From: JBHHYR01 sp046757585
GTDB taxonomy: Bacteria > Desulfobacterota > Binatia > HRBIN30
DNA length: 22,313 nucleotides
Direction: 5' to 3'
Assembly: GCA_046757585.1 (NCBI GenBank)
Contig: JBHHYR010000043.1
Span: 1-22,313, forward strand
The notes under the pieces were generated by a model. It worked only from the letters and a program-made list of their open reading frames with translations. It was not told the DNA's origin and made no database searches. Below, piece by piece: positions 1-6,655 of this stretch. Each line of letters begins with the position of its first letter. Position 1 is the stretch's first letter. A program made the position numbers and the translations under genes.

Positions 1-853
1 GGGACGCCCGCTTGCGGAAAGCATCTGGCAGGTGACGCTTGCGCGCACCGACGTAGCGGGCTCCCAGGACCTCCGGAATGATACGCAGCGGCACCCCGTC
101 GCGGATCTCCTCCACCACGTGCGCGACGAGCGCCATCCCGTACCCGACGGCGCCCAGCGCGCCAATCTCCAGCGGATGCCAACCGAGGTCAACCATGACA
201 GCGGCAATCGCTCCGGCAAGATTCATGGGGATGGTGCGACGCTTTGCTGCTTCCAAGGCAGCGCCGATTGCGTCAAAGAGCGCGCCGCTCTCACCCCATC
301 CGCCGGCCTTACGGGCCAGGCGTCGCAGGATCTTGGCGCGCGGCTCACCGCTCTTATGAATCGGGTGCCCGAAACCGGGCACCCGCCCCGTTGTCCGCAG
401 CCACTCGGTGACGGTGTCCTGCGCGATGGCGTCGTGACCGTGCCCCTCGCGGGCCTGCTGCTGGGCGGCGACGAGCATCTCGGCGCACTGCTGCGGGGAG
501 CCGGTGACGGAGCCGGTGGCCAGCATGCCGCTGGCGATCGCGGGAATGGGCGATTCGGGGAAGGCAGAAGCGGTGAACCGTGCGGCGCAGACCGCCGAGT
601 TGATGAACTGCTGATCCATGGCACTCTTCAGCACCAGCTCGAGCAACGCCGCCTCGCGCGCCGTTGGCAGCTCGCCGCGAATGAGAAGCCAGGCGCTCTC
701 GACATACGTGAGATGTTCGATGAGCTCTTCGATTGGATAGCCCCGAACCAGGATCTTGCCGGGCGCCGCGTGGCTGATCCGTGTCTGCCAGTACGCGGAG
801 AAGTCCCCGGTCTTGATGTAGCTGCCTATCGATCGACGTCCAACGGGATCCAT
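1..853 (-). CDS. Citrate synthase/citryl-CoA lyase-like protein with degenerate active site (3' end off window)
   Basis: This is the last visible gene of the minus operon. It reads open from ATG at 853 to the window edge (284 codons), so only the extreme C-terminus is missing. AAAGGAA lies about 6 nt upstream of the ATG. The fold is recognisable from VPGFGHPIHK (residues 158-167), the family's GFGH motif with His163, and from the C-terminal AHVVEEI (244-250) and RYVGA (266-270). Canonical short citrate synthases/citryl-CoA lyases keep DHG, GFGH and NVDGA as the His-His-Asp triad. Here the first reads DQQ (80-82) and the third NLAGA (211-215), so the first His and the Asp are gone. The Arg usually found before AH is Tyr238. 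Condensation of acetyl-CoA with oxaloacetate is therefore doubtful. It may act on another acyl-CoA, perhaps in a retro-Claisen step, or be non-catalytic. The family call is firm; the reaction is unknown. Confidence 0.85.
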   Translation of the reverse strand, partial: MDPVGRRSIGSYIKTGDFSAYWQTRISHAAPGKILVRGYPIEELIEHLTYVESAWLLIRGELPTAREAALLELVLKSAMDQQFINSAVCAARFTASAFPESPIPAIASGMLATGSVTGSPQQCAEMLVAAQQQAREGHGHDAIAQDTVTEWLRTTGRVPGFGHPIHKSGEPRAKILRRLARKAGGWGESGALFDAIGAALEAAKRRTIPMNLAGAIAAVMVDLGWHPLEIGALGAVGYGMALVAHVVEEIRDGVPLRIIPEVLGARYVGARKRHLPDAFRKRAS

Positions 854-879
854 CGGCGGTTCCTTTCGATCGTCACGTG

Positions 880-1671
880 TCAGCGGCCCTTGAAAACGGG
901 CTGGCGCTTCTCGAGGAACGCGCGCGGCCCCTCCTGTGCGTCCTCGCTTTGCCGAACGGGTTCGGCGAGGAGTTGCTCGAGGCGCAAGGCTTCATCGAGT
1001 GGGAGATGGAGGCCGCGGTAAACGGCTTGCTTCGCCGCGCGGACAGCGAGCGGCCCATTCCGGCACATCCGCTCGGCGAGCCCCAGCGCTGTGGGCATCA
1101 GCTCGGCGGGTGATACCACCCGGTTGACGATTCCGAGCCGGTAGGCGTCTGCCGCGGAGATCCGATCGCCCGTCAAGATCAGCTCGAGCGCCGCGCCCAG
1201 CGGGGCGACCCGCGGGAGCCGCTGTGTGCCGCCGGCCCCGGGCATCATGCCCCAGGTGACCTCCGGCAGCCCGAAGGTAGCGGTTGCTGACGCGATGCGG
1301 ATGTCGCACGCGAGCGCCAGTTCGAAGCCACCAGCAAGGCAGTACCCGTTCACGGCCGCGATAACGGGCTTCCAGAGATTCAGATTCCGGGTGAGGCCGC
1401 CGAGCCCCGGCGCAGTGTCGGTACGCGCCAGACGCTCGGCCGAAGTGAGCGAGCGGTAAAACGCGCCCACCCCGCGCAGGTCAGCGCCGGCGCAGAATGC
1501 TTGGTCACCTGCACCCGTGAGCACGGCAACCCACAGCTGCGCGTGGTCCCGAAAGCGGTGCCACGCTTCCACCAGCGCCTGATCGGTTTCCGGGTCGATG
1601 GCGTTGCGGACCTCCGGCCGGTCAATGGTCACAACAGCAACGTGCTCGTGGGTTTCGAAGCGCACTCCCAT
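880..1671 (-). CDS. Enoyl-CoA hydratase (crotonase family)
   Basis: This 263-residue crotonase should add water to a 2-enoyl-CoA in the cytoplasm. The oxyanion-hole segments FCAGADLRG (59-67) and AGGFELAL (113-120) are intact. Both general acid/base glutamates of true hydratases are present: Glu117 in GGFELAL and Glu137 in LPEVTWG, 20 residues apart as in rat mitochondrial hydratase (Glu144/Glu164). MMPGAGGTQRLPR (142-154) is also typical. Length matches the family. The ATG at 1671 lies 6 nt after the DUF35 stop, and a GGAAGGG sits about 11 nt upstream, inside the end of that gene. Its stop is 26 nt before the citrate-synthase-like ATG. Its place next to a thiolase-like/DUF35 pair suggests it makes the 3-hydroxyacyl-CoA that the pair would cleave. 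Substrate is not determinable. Confidence 0.93.
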   Translation of the reverse strand: MGVRFETHEHVAVVTIDRPEVRNAIDPETDQALVEAWHRFRDHAQLWVAVLTGAGDQAFCAGADLRGVGAFYRSLTSAERLARTDTAPGLGGLTRNLNLWKPVIAAVNGYCLAGGFELALACDIRIASATATFGLPEVTWGMMPGAGGTQRLPRVAPLGAALELILTGDRISAADAYRLGIVNRVVSPAELMPTALGLAERMCRNGPLAVRAAKQAVYRGLHLPLDEALRLEQLLAEPVRQSEDAQEGPRAFLEKRQPVFKGR

Positions 1672-1677
1672 GCCAGA

Positions 1678-2094
1678 TTAACCCTTCCTTTCAGCGGGCC
1701 GAAACACCGGCAGCACGCTCTGTTCGACCTCGATGAACTCGAGCTGCACCGGCATGCCCACCCGGATGTCCTGCGGAGCGGCGCCGACGACGTTGGTGAC
1801 CAGCCGTGGTCCCTCACTGAGCTCGACGACGGCGGCGGCATACGGCAGGAGTGGTTTGAAGGCCGGGTGGTAGGCACGGTGGTACACGGCGTAGCTGAAG
1901 ACGGTTCCGGAACCCCCCGACTGCACCCACTGGGTGTCTGCCGCCCAGCAACGGGGGCAGAGGACCGACGCCGGGAGCCACCGATACCCGCAGGTGGCGC
2001 ACTGCTGAAAACACAGCATGCGGCGCGCGCATGCGTCCCAGAACGGCCGTGTCACGTCATCAGGCTGCGGGACCGGTCGGTGGAAATCCGCCAT
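1678..2094 (-). CDS. DUF35 Zn-ribbon/OB-fold acyl-CoA-binding partner protein
   Basis: This 138-residue protein has the DUF35 architecture: a short N-terminal helix, a rubredoxin-like zinc ribbon with Cys32, Cys35, Cys46 and Cys49 (CxxC, 10 residues, CxxC), then an OB-fold from about residue 60 (GSGTVFSYAVYHRAYHP through VQLEFIEVEQS). Such proteins have no activity of their own. They bind thiolase-like enzymes, as ChsH2's DUF35 domain does with the aldolase Ltp2 in steroid side-chain degradation. The gene is on its own here, not fused to a MaoC hydratase. Its ATG at 2094 is one base after the thiolase stop (TGA-G-ATG), so translation is probably coupled and the two products likely made in equal amount. 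Family call is secure; the partner is inferred from adjacency. Confidence 0.92.
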   Translation of the reverse strand: MADFHRPVPQPDDVTRPFWDACARRMLCFQQCATCGYRWLPASVLCPRCWAADTQWVQSGGSGTVFSYAVYHRAYHPAFKPLLPYAAAVVELSEGPRLVTNVVGAAPQDIRVGMPVQLEFIEVEQSVLPVFRPAERKG

Positions 2095-2095
2095 C

Positions 2096-3247
2096 TCAGT
2101 TTCTTCCCAGGATGAGTGTGGCGTGCGTGTTCATGCCGAGGCCGTGCCCGCTGACAAGCGCCACCTCGGCATCCTGCACCTGGCGGTCGCCGCAGTCCCC
2201 GCGCAGCTGACGAACCGCCTCGATGATATGGAACATGCCACCGCCGAAGCCCTCGGAGAGGAGGCCGCCGGCGGTGTTCGTCGGCAGGGTGCCTGCGAGG
2301 CCGAGGTTGCCGTTACTGGCGAACGCGCCCCCTTCGCCCTTGGCGCAGAAGCCGTAATCCTCGAGCTGCAGGAGCACGACAATGGTGAAGCAATCGTAGA
2401 GCTCGGCGACGTCAATGTCCTTATGGGTCACGCCCGCCATCTGGAACGCGATTTGCCCGGCGCGCAGCGCTGGCAGCTGCGTCAAGTAGTCAGCGCTGGT
2501 CAGTCCGGTGAGGTGATGCGCTTGCCCGAAGCCGACAATCGACACCGGGCGCTGTTTCAGGTCGCGTGCCCGCGCTTGCGTACTCACTACAACCGCGCCC
2601 GCACCGTCGGAGATCAGGCAGCAGTCGAGGATGCGGAGCGGCTCGACCAGGTAGCGCGAGGCCATGTACTCGTCGATCGTGAGCGGGGCGTGTTGCTGGG
2701 CATGCGGCGTCAAGCCTGCGTGCCGGCGACAGGTGACCGCGATCTCGCCGAGCTGCTCGGGTTGCGTACCGTAGAGCGTCATGTGACGGCGTGCGGCAAG
2801 GGCGTGTAAGCCGGCGGCCCCGAACAGGCCGAAGGCCGCATCGTCCCCGCGCCCGTAACTCCACGTGCCAGTGGCCATCGATGGCGCGTCGCCGAAGACG
2901 CACACGCACACAGCGCATAGGCCGGCGTCTATTGCCATCGCGGCGCGCTGTACCATGGCCACCGAACTGGCACCACCGATGACCTCCGAGTACGTGTAGC
3001 GGGGGTCGAGCCCCAGCATTGCGCCGAGGCGCAGGAAGTGCGGCGTGATGCCTTCGACGACCCCTTGCGAATACCCGGGTTCGGTAATGAGCCCGTCGAC
3101 ATCGCACGGGCTGAGGCCGGCCTCGGCAACTGCCAGGCGTACCGCCTCGGCTTGCAGCGCCCAGGCAGAACCGTTCAGCCGGGCGGCCAGGGGTGTGTGA
3201 CCGAGGCCGACGATGCACGCGCTGGAGGCGCGGCTTGTCTGGTTCAT
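2096..3247 (-). CDS. Thiolase-like (SCP2/Ltp2-type) acyl-CoA retro-aldolase candidate
   Basis: This 383-residue protein has the thiolase fold of the lipid-transfer/SCP2 group. The region that carries the nucleophilic Cys in true thiolases reads EVIGGASSVAM (88-98), with no cysteine, so ordinary thiolysis is unlikely. Other family landmarks are ISDGAGAVVVS (212-222), VAELYDCFTIVV (280-291), EGGAFASNGNLGLAGTLPTNTAGG (spread over 305-328) and SGHGLGMNTHA (366-376). A Cys-less thiolase beside a DUF35 gene is the arrangement of Ltp2-type aldolases, which cleave a beta-hydroxyacyl-CoA into a carbonyl product plus a short acyl-CoA. Tyr284 falls where I recall a proposed catalytic Tyr in those enzymes. 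The ATG at 3247 is 31 nt after the amidohydrolase stop; the ribosome site is weak. Retro-aldolase function is inferred, not shown. Confidence 0.88.
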   Translation of the reverse strand: MNQTSRASSACIVGLGHTPLAARLNGSAWALQAEAVRLAVAEAGLSPCDVDGLITEPGYSQGVVEGITPHFLRLGAMLGLDPRYTYSEVIGGASSVAMVQRAAMAIDAGLCAVCVCVFGDAPSMATGTWSYGRGDDAAFGLFGAAGLHALAARRHMTLYGTQPEQLGEIAVTCRRHAGLTPHAQQHAPLTIDEYMASRYLVEPLRILDCCLISDGAGAVVVSTQARARDLKQRPVSIVGFGQAHHLTGLTSADYLTQLPALRAGQIAFQMAGVTHKDIDVAELYDCFTIVVLLQLEDYGFCAKGEGGAFASNGNLGLAGTLPTNTAGGLLSEGFGGGMFHIIEAVRQLRGDCGDRQVQDAEVALVSGHGLGMNTHATLILGRN

Positions 3248-3278
3248 ACCGAGGCCTGCCGTGATGAGGGGATCGGCG

Positions 3279-4130
3279 TCACACCGTGAGCTTCAGAGCG
3301 CAACGAGCGTTGTCGCGCAGCACCTTGCGTTTAACTTCTACGGGCAAACCCAGCTCCTCCACGTCACGGCGCGCTCGCGCGAAGGAGACCAGCGGATAAT
3401 CCGTCGCCCAGAGGACCTTGTCCTGTCCGTAGGTGCGTGTGAACTCCTTGAAAGAGTCGGGCCAGAACTTCGCGGGCCGCGCTGAGGTTTCAACGTAGAC
3501 GTTGGGGTGCTTCCAAGCGAGGATCATCATCTCTTCGTGCCAGGGCTGCCCGAGGTGGCAGCCGACGATGGTCAACTCAGGGAAGGCCAGCGCCACTTCA
3601 TCAAGATAGATCGGGCGCCCCGGTTCGGACGGCAGCCGCGGTCCCGTGTGGCCAACCTGGATACAGACCGGCACATCGAGCTCGCAACACTTGGCATAAA
3701 TCGGCCAGTACATCTTCTCAGTGGGCGGGGCCCCGGTCATTCCGTCGCCGTAGGCGTACGGTTCCAGCCGCAGAATGCGGATGCCGAGGTCGTTCACCAT
3801 GTGCTCGATGGCACCCAACACGTCCATCGGCCGGCCGCGTGGATCCACGGTGCCCGCACCGACGAAGCGACGTGGATACCGCCGCACGTACTCCGCGACC
3901 TGCTCGTTCGGCATGATCTTCAGGTCCCCGTAATAGAAAGCGGAGAAGACCGCGAGCTCGACATCGGCCGCGTCCATCTCGGCGATCATCTCGTCTGCGG
4001 TCATGCCGCGCGTCATCGGCTCCTCGACCTTGTACCGGCGGAAGATGTGCAGGAACTCTTCCGGCCACAGCTGCGCCGCCTCCGCCGTGATCAGGGATGC
4101 CCACGCATCGACCGCACCGATTGTCTCCAT
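3279..4130 (-). CDS. Amidohydrolase-2 family protein (ACMSD-like), first gene of the minus operon
   Basis: A 283-residue TIM-barrel amidohydrolase of the Amidohydro_2 family, which contains decarboxylases and hydrolases acting on carboxylated or ring substrates. The metal-site landmarks visible are QVGHTGP with His161, GCHLGQPW with His192 and WATDYP with Asp244. The N-terminal HxH of classical members is absent: the strand reads AVDAWASL (6-13), a DxW variant I recall from a subgroup of this family, so the metal may be bound differently. The ATG at 4130 has a good GGGAGGGA about 5 nt upstream and a promoter 30-57 bp upstream. It leads an operon with acyl-CoA enzymes and may release or decarboxylate a ring-derived intermediate. 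That role is inference; the fold is confident. Confidence 0.88.
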   Translation of the reverse strand: METIGAVDAWASLITAEAAQLWPEEFLHIFRRYKVEEPMTRGMTADEMIAEMDAADVELAVFSAFYYGDLKIMPNEQVAEYVRRYPRRFVGAGTVDPRGRPMDVLGAIEHMVNDLGIRILRLEPYAYGDGMTGAPPTEKMYWPIYAKCCELDVPVCIQVGHTGPRLPSEPGRPIYLDEVALAFPELTIVGCHLGQPWHEEMMILAWKHPNVYVETSARPAKFWPDSFKEFTRTYGQDKVLWATDYPLVSFARARRDVEELGLPVEVKRKVLRDNARCALKLTV

Positions 4131-4159
4131 CAGGTCCCTCCCGTATAGGTGAGCAATCC

Positions 4160-4187
4160 TCTATCACTGAATATCATTCACCGTCAA
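4160..4187 (-). promoter_or_regulatory. Promoter of the minus acyl-CoA operon with operator-like dyad in the spacer
   Basis: On the minus strand TTGACG (4187-4182, five of six to TTGACA) and GATAGA (4165-4160, weak -10) are separated by 16 nt. A perfect inverted repeat, TGAAT-3 nt-ATTCA, fills 4168-4180 of that spacer. Transcription would start near 4153, about 23 nt before the amidohydrolase ATG. A dyad between -35 and -10 is a common position for a repressor of the TetR or similar type. No regulator gene is visible in this neighbourhood. Confidence 0.5.
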
Positions 4188-4209
4188 TGGCGCCGCGAGT
4201 ACGAGGCCG

Positions 4210-4225
4210 GCAGAGCAGGCTCTGC
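4210..4225. promoter_or_regulatory. Perfect 16 bp palindrome in the divergent promoter region
   Basis: GCAGAGC and GCTCTGC are perfect inverted repeats separated by only AG. A 2 nt gap is too short for a good RNA hairpin, so a dimeric DNA-binding protein is the better guess. It lies between the two divergent operons, upstream of the minus -35 and 150 bp before the plus operon ATG. Confidence 0.35.
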
Positions 4226-4322
4226 GGAAACGGAAGATGAGCTTTGCTCCCCACCGGCATGCCGAACGTCATTCCTCGCAACGCGTGAAGGCCGTACTCA
4301 GACGCAGCGCCGCGTTGCTGTG

Positions 4323-4350
4323 ACCATCGCGCCAGAATCGGTTACCATCG
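4323..4350 (+). promoter_or_regulatory. Short direct repeats upstream of the phosphotransferase gene
   Basis: ACCATCG occurs at 4323-4329 and 4344-4350, exactly 21 bp apart (two helical turns), each followed by GC-rich CGC/GCGC. They lie just before the strong GGAGG (4361-4365) of the gene starting at 4376. TTGCTG at 4315-4320 could be a -35 but no convincing -10 is seen. Seven-base repeats can arise by chance in GC-rich DNA. Confidence 0.25.
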
Positions 4351-4375
4351 GCGCGGAAGGGGAGGAAGTAGCCTG

Positions 4376-5401
4376 ATGCACTTCGAAGATGCCGTCGCCC
4401 GCTACTTGGCTCAGCGGCTTCCCGATGCCTGCGATATCCAGGTCTCGAACCTCTCCCGTATTCCGGGTGGGGCGTCGCGCGAGACGTGGTCGGTCGATGC
4501 GAGCTGGACCGACGGCCAGGGGCGCGAGCGCAGGCAAGGTTTGATCATCCGTCGCGATCCACCTGCCAGCTTGCTCGACACCGATCGGCGGCTGGAGTTC
4601 GCATTCTACCGTTCATTCGAGGGGACTAGCGTGCCGGTTCCACGGGCGCTCTGGCTCGAAACGGATCCCGGACCGCTCGAGCGCCCCTTCTCCGTTATGG
4701 AACGGATCGACGGCTGCGAGTCGCAATTTCAGCTCCTGCTCGATCCGTCTTTCGCGCCGTACCGCGAAGCGCTGGGACGCCGGATGTACGAGATTCTCGC
4801 GGATATCGCGACGACGCCGATCGCAGGTCTGCCTGCTGCGGCGGTGGCCGAGGTGCCGGACCCTGCCGTCTGCTGGCGGCGTGAGCTGGAGCGTTGGGAG
4901 CAGGTCATCGATGCCAACGAGCTGGAACCGCAGCCCATCGCCCGCGCGGGCATTCGCTGGCTGCGCCGGTATCCACCCCCTCCGGCGCCTCGCGTGTCCG
5001 TGGTGCATGGGGACTATCGCACCGGCAACTTCCTGTATCGCCACGACGAGATCTTCGGGATCCTCGACTGGGAGATGGCACATTTCGGCGACCCGCACGA
5101 AGACTTAGCCTGGTCGTTCCTGAAGACCTGGCAGTGGGCCAAGGACGGAAAGGTCGGCGGGGTGCTCGACCGTGCCGACGCCGTTCGCATCTGGGAGGCG
5201 CGGGCAGGCTTGCGTGTGAGCCACGAGGCGTTGCACTGGTGGGGTGTATTCAGCTGCGTCAAGGCGCAGGGCATCTGGCTGACCGCAGCACGGGAGTTTG
5301 CCGAAGGACGGGCGACGGACTTGTTGATGGCATTCACCGCATACTGGCTCATCAATTCGCAGGACAAGTTTCTCCTCGAAGAGCTGGGGAGGCTCGCATG
5401 A
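4376..5401 (+). CDS. APH-type phosphotransferase (ACAD10/11-like kinase domain family)
   Basis: A 341-residue aminoglycoside-phosphotransferase-fold protein. The kinase catalytic loop VVHGDYRTGN (209-218) has the catalytic Asp213 and Asn218, and ILDWEMAHFGDP (229-240) holds the metal-binding Asp231. The N-lobe includes IPGGASRETW (29-38), a nucleotide-loop-like segment, and LIIRRDPP (56-63), where the usual ATP-contacting residue would lie. This type occurs beside acyl-CoA genes in many bacteria and as the N-terminal part of animal ACAD10/11, which phosphorylate hydroxyacyl-CoA. A role in hydroxyacyl-CoA phosphorylation before elimination is therefore plausible, but is inference. The ATG at 4376 has GGAGG 10 nt upstream. 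Its stop overlaps the next start (ATGA at 5398-5401). Antibiotic resistance is unlikely given the context. Confidence 0.88.
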   Translation: MHFEDAVARYLAQRLPDACDIQVSNLSRIPGGASRETWSVDASWTDGQGRERRQGLIIRRDPPASLLDTDRRLEFAFYRSFEGTSVPVPRALWLETDPGPLERPFSVMERIDGCESQFQLLLDPSFAPYREALGRRMYEILADIATTPIAGLPAAAVAEVPDPAVCWRRELERWEQVIDANELEPQPIARAGIRWLRRYPPPPAPRVSVVHGDYRTGNFLYRHDEIFGILDWEMAHFGDPHEDLAWSFLKTWQWAKDGKVGGVLDRADAVRIWEARAGLRVSHEALHWWGVFSCVKAQGIWLTAAREFAEGRATDLLMAFTAYWLINSQDKFLLEELGRLA

Positions 5402-5844
5402 TTCCCGAGGTCCCGACAGTGTTGGCTGGCATCGCACAGCGTATCATGGCGGACATCGGGCCCGAACTGACGAGCCCGTACCACGCGTTCACCGTACAAT
5501 TGCTGCCTCCCTTGTTGATGATGATTGCGCAGGAGTTCGACCGGGCGGCGGCGCGGTTCGCAGATGAGAACGACGCACTCGTCGAACTCTTCCGCGACGC
5601 ACAGCGAGAGGTCCAGGATGGCGAGCTGCAGGCCGCGTTGCGTGAGGCGACGGCTGCCCCGAGCCCCTCCTTGCTCGTGAGCGCGCTGCGGGAACGGAAC
5701 CGCGTTCTGCGTGGCCTGCTGGTGCGGCTGCACGCGCATGTCGAGGCGTGCGAGCCGGCGGCCCTGCGCGCGCTGAACGAGCGCATCTGGGCCGAGCTCG
5801 CCGCCTCCACGCAGCGGCGCCAGTTGGATCTCGCCAACGGCTAA
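5398..5844 (+). CDS. Small helical protein translationally coupled to the phosphotransferase
   Basis: This 148-residue protein starts at ATG 5398, which overlaps the phosphotransferase stop as ATGA; GGGGAGG lies just upstream. It is almost wholly alpha-helical by composition: long Ala/Leu/Glu/Arg stretches such as FDRAAARFADENDALVELF, RERNRVLRGLLVRL and NERIWAELAASTQRR. There are no cysteine motifs, signal peptide or membrane segment. The region LLPPLLMMIAQEFDRAA is the most hydrophobic. The same frame is open upstream to 4894, but that part lies inside the phosphotransferase gene in another frame, so the shorter start is chosen. I recall similar small helical proteins next to APH-type kinases in degradative operons, so an accessory or partner role is likely; no biochemical function can be given. 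Confidence 0.82.
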   Translation: MIPEVPTVLAGIAQRIMADIGPELTSPYHAFTVQLLPPLLMMIAQEFDRAAARFADENDALVELFRDAQREVQDGELQAALREATAAPSPSLLVSALRERNRVLRGLLVRLHAHVEACEPAALRALNERIWAELAASTQRRQLDLANG

Positions 5845-5896
5845 CTATGCTATCATGCGACCGTCTACCCCAAGGTGACGGGGCGGGAGATCGCCC

Positions 5897-5901
5897 GGAG
5901 G
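5897..5901 (+). promoter_or_regulatory. Ribosome binding site deciding the start of the ECI2-like gene
   Basis: GGAGG sits 6 nt before ATG 5908. The frame is open from a GTG at 5875, but that codon has no such site, so 5908 is preferred. Confidence 0.7.
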
Positions 5902-5907
5902 CAGAGG

Positions 5908-6648
5908 ATGAGCTGTGAGACAGTTCGCAAAGAGACCCAGGACGGCGTGGTGGTCCTGACGCTCAACCGTCCTGCCCGGCGTAATGCCTTCAACGACCAA
6001 CAGTACGATGATCTTCGCGACGCGCTCGGTGCGGCGCAGGACGACGAGCGGGTTCGCGTCGCGCTGATCACGGGTGCGCCCGGGGCGTTCTCGGCTGGGC
6101 AGGATATCGGCGAAATGGGAAGCGGGCGGGCCTTTACGCCTTTTGTGGATCAGCTCTCCAGCTTCGACAAACCCCTGGTTGCTGCAGTTAACGGTGTCGG
6201 TGTTGGGATTGGCCTCACGATGCTCCCGCACTGCGATGTCGTCTACGTCGGCGAGAGCGCTCGCCTGCGCGCTCCGTTCGTGAGCCTCGGGTTGGTGTGC
6301 GAGGCGGGTAGCAGCGTCCTTTTGCCGATGCTCATCGGTCCCCAGCGGGCGGCCGAGGTTCTGTTGACGGCCCGGTGGATCAGCGCGGTGGAGGCCGTCG
6401 AGATCGGGCTCGCAGCACGCGTTGTGCCCGACGCGCAGCTGCTGCCGACTGCGTTGGCAACGGCCAAGGAGATCGCGGCGCAGCCGCCGGCCGCGGTGCG
6501 CCACACCAAACAGTTGCTGCTCGCGGCGCGGGCCGATGCACTGCGTGCTGCGCGGGCCCGCGAGGATGTCGCCCAAGCCTCTCGACTAGGTTCGCCGGAA
6601 AACCTGGCGGCGATTCGCGCGTTTCAGGAAAAGCGGCGCCCCGGTTGA
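5908..6648 (+). CDS. Crotonase-family enoyl-CoA isomerase (ECI2-like)
   Basis: A 246-residue crotonase from ATG 5908. FSAGQDIGEM (61-70) and NGVGVGIGLTMLPHCD (95-110) form the oxyanion-hole region. The first hydratase Glu is missing: the segment reads GIGLTML where hydratases have GxxELA. The second region reads FVSLGLVCEAGSS (124-136), with Glu132 in the position of the single catalytic Glu of delta3,delta2-enoyl-CoA isomerases (peroxisomal ECI2 type, motif PEGCSS). The protein is thus more likely an isomerase moving a double bond into the 2-position than a hydratase. It lies 63 bp after the helical protein's stop, on the same strand, so it is probably the third gene of that operon. Its stop is 7 bp from the convergent stop of the next gene. 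Many homologues are simply annotated as enoyl-CoA hydratase. Confidence 0.88.
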   Translation: MSCETVRKETQDGVVVLTLNRPARRNAFNDQQYDDLRDALGAAQDDERVRVALITGAPGAFSAGQDIGEMGSGRAFTPFVDQLSSFDKPLVAAVNGVGVGIGLTMLPHCDVVYVGESARLRAPFVSLGLVCEAGSSVLLPMLIGPQRAAEVLLTARWISAVEAVEIGLAARVVPDAQLLPTALATAKEIAAQPPAAVRHTKQLLLAARADALRAARAREDVAQASRLGSPENLAAIRAFQEKRRPG

Positions 6649-6655
6649 GCTCGCT

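Noticed and set aside
32..1021. Long open frame on the plus strand across the citrate-synthase-like gene
   Set aside because: It runs antisense to a gene with clear family motifs and a ribosome site; its translation shows no family and only GC-rich codon shadow composition.
4376..5401. Aminoglycoside resistance gene
   Set aside because: The fold is APH-like, but the subgroup and acyl-CoA context fit ACAD10/11-type kinases.
4894..5844. Longer version of the small helical protein starting inside the phosphotransferase gene
   Set aside because: The first 168 codons overlap conserved kinase motifs in another frame; ATG 5398 has ATGA coupling and GGGGAGG.
5875..5907. GTG start for the ECI2-like gene
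   Set aside because: The ATG at 5908 has GGAGG at 6 nt spacing and starts just before the family's usual N-terminus.
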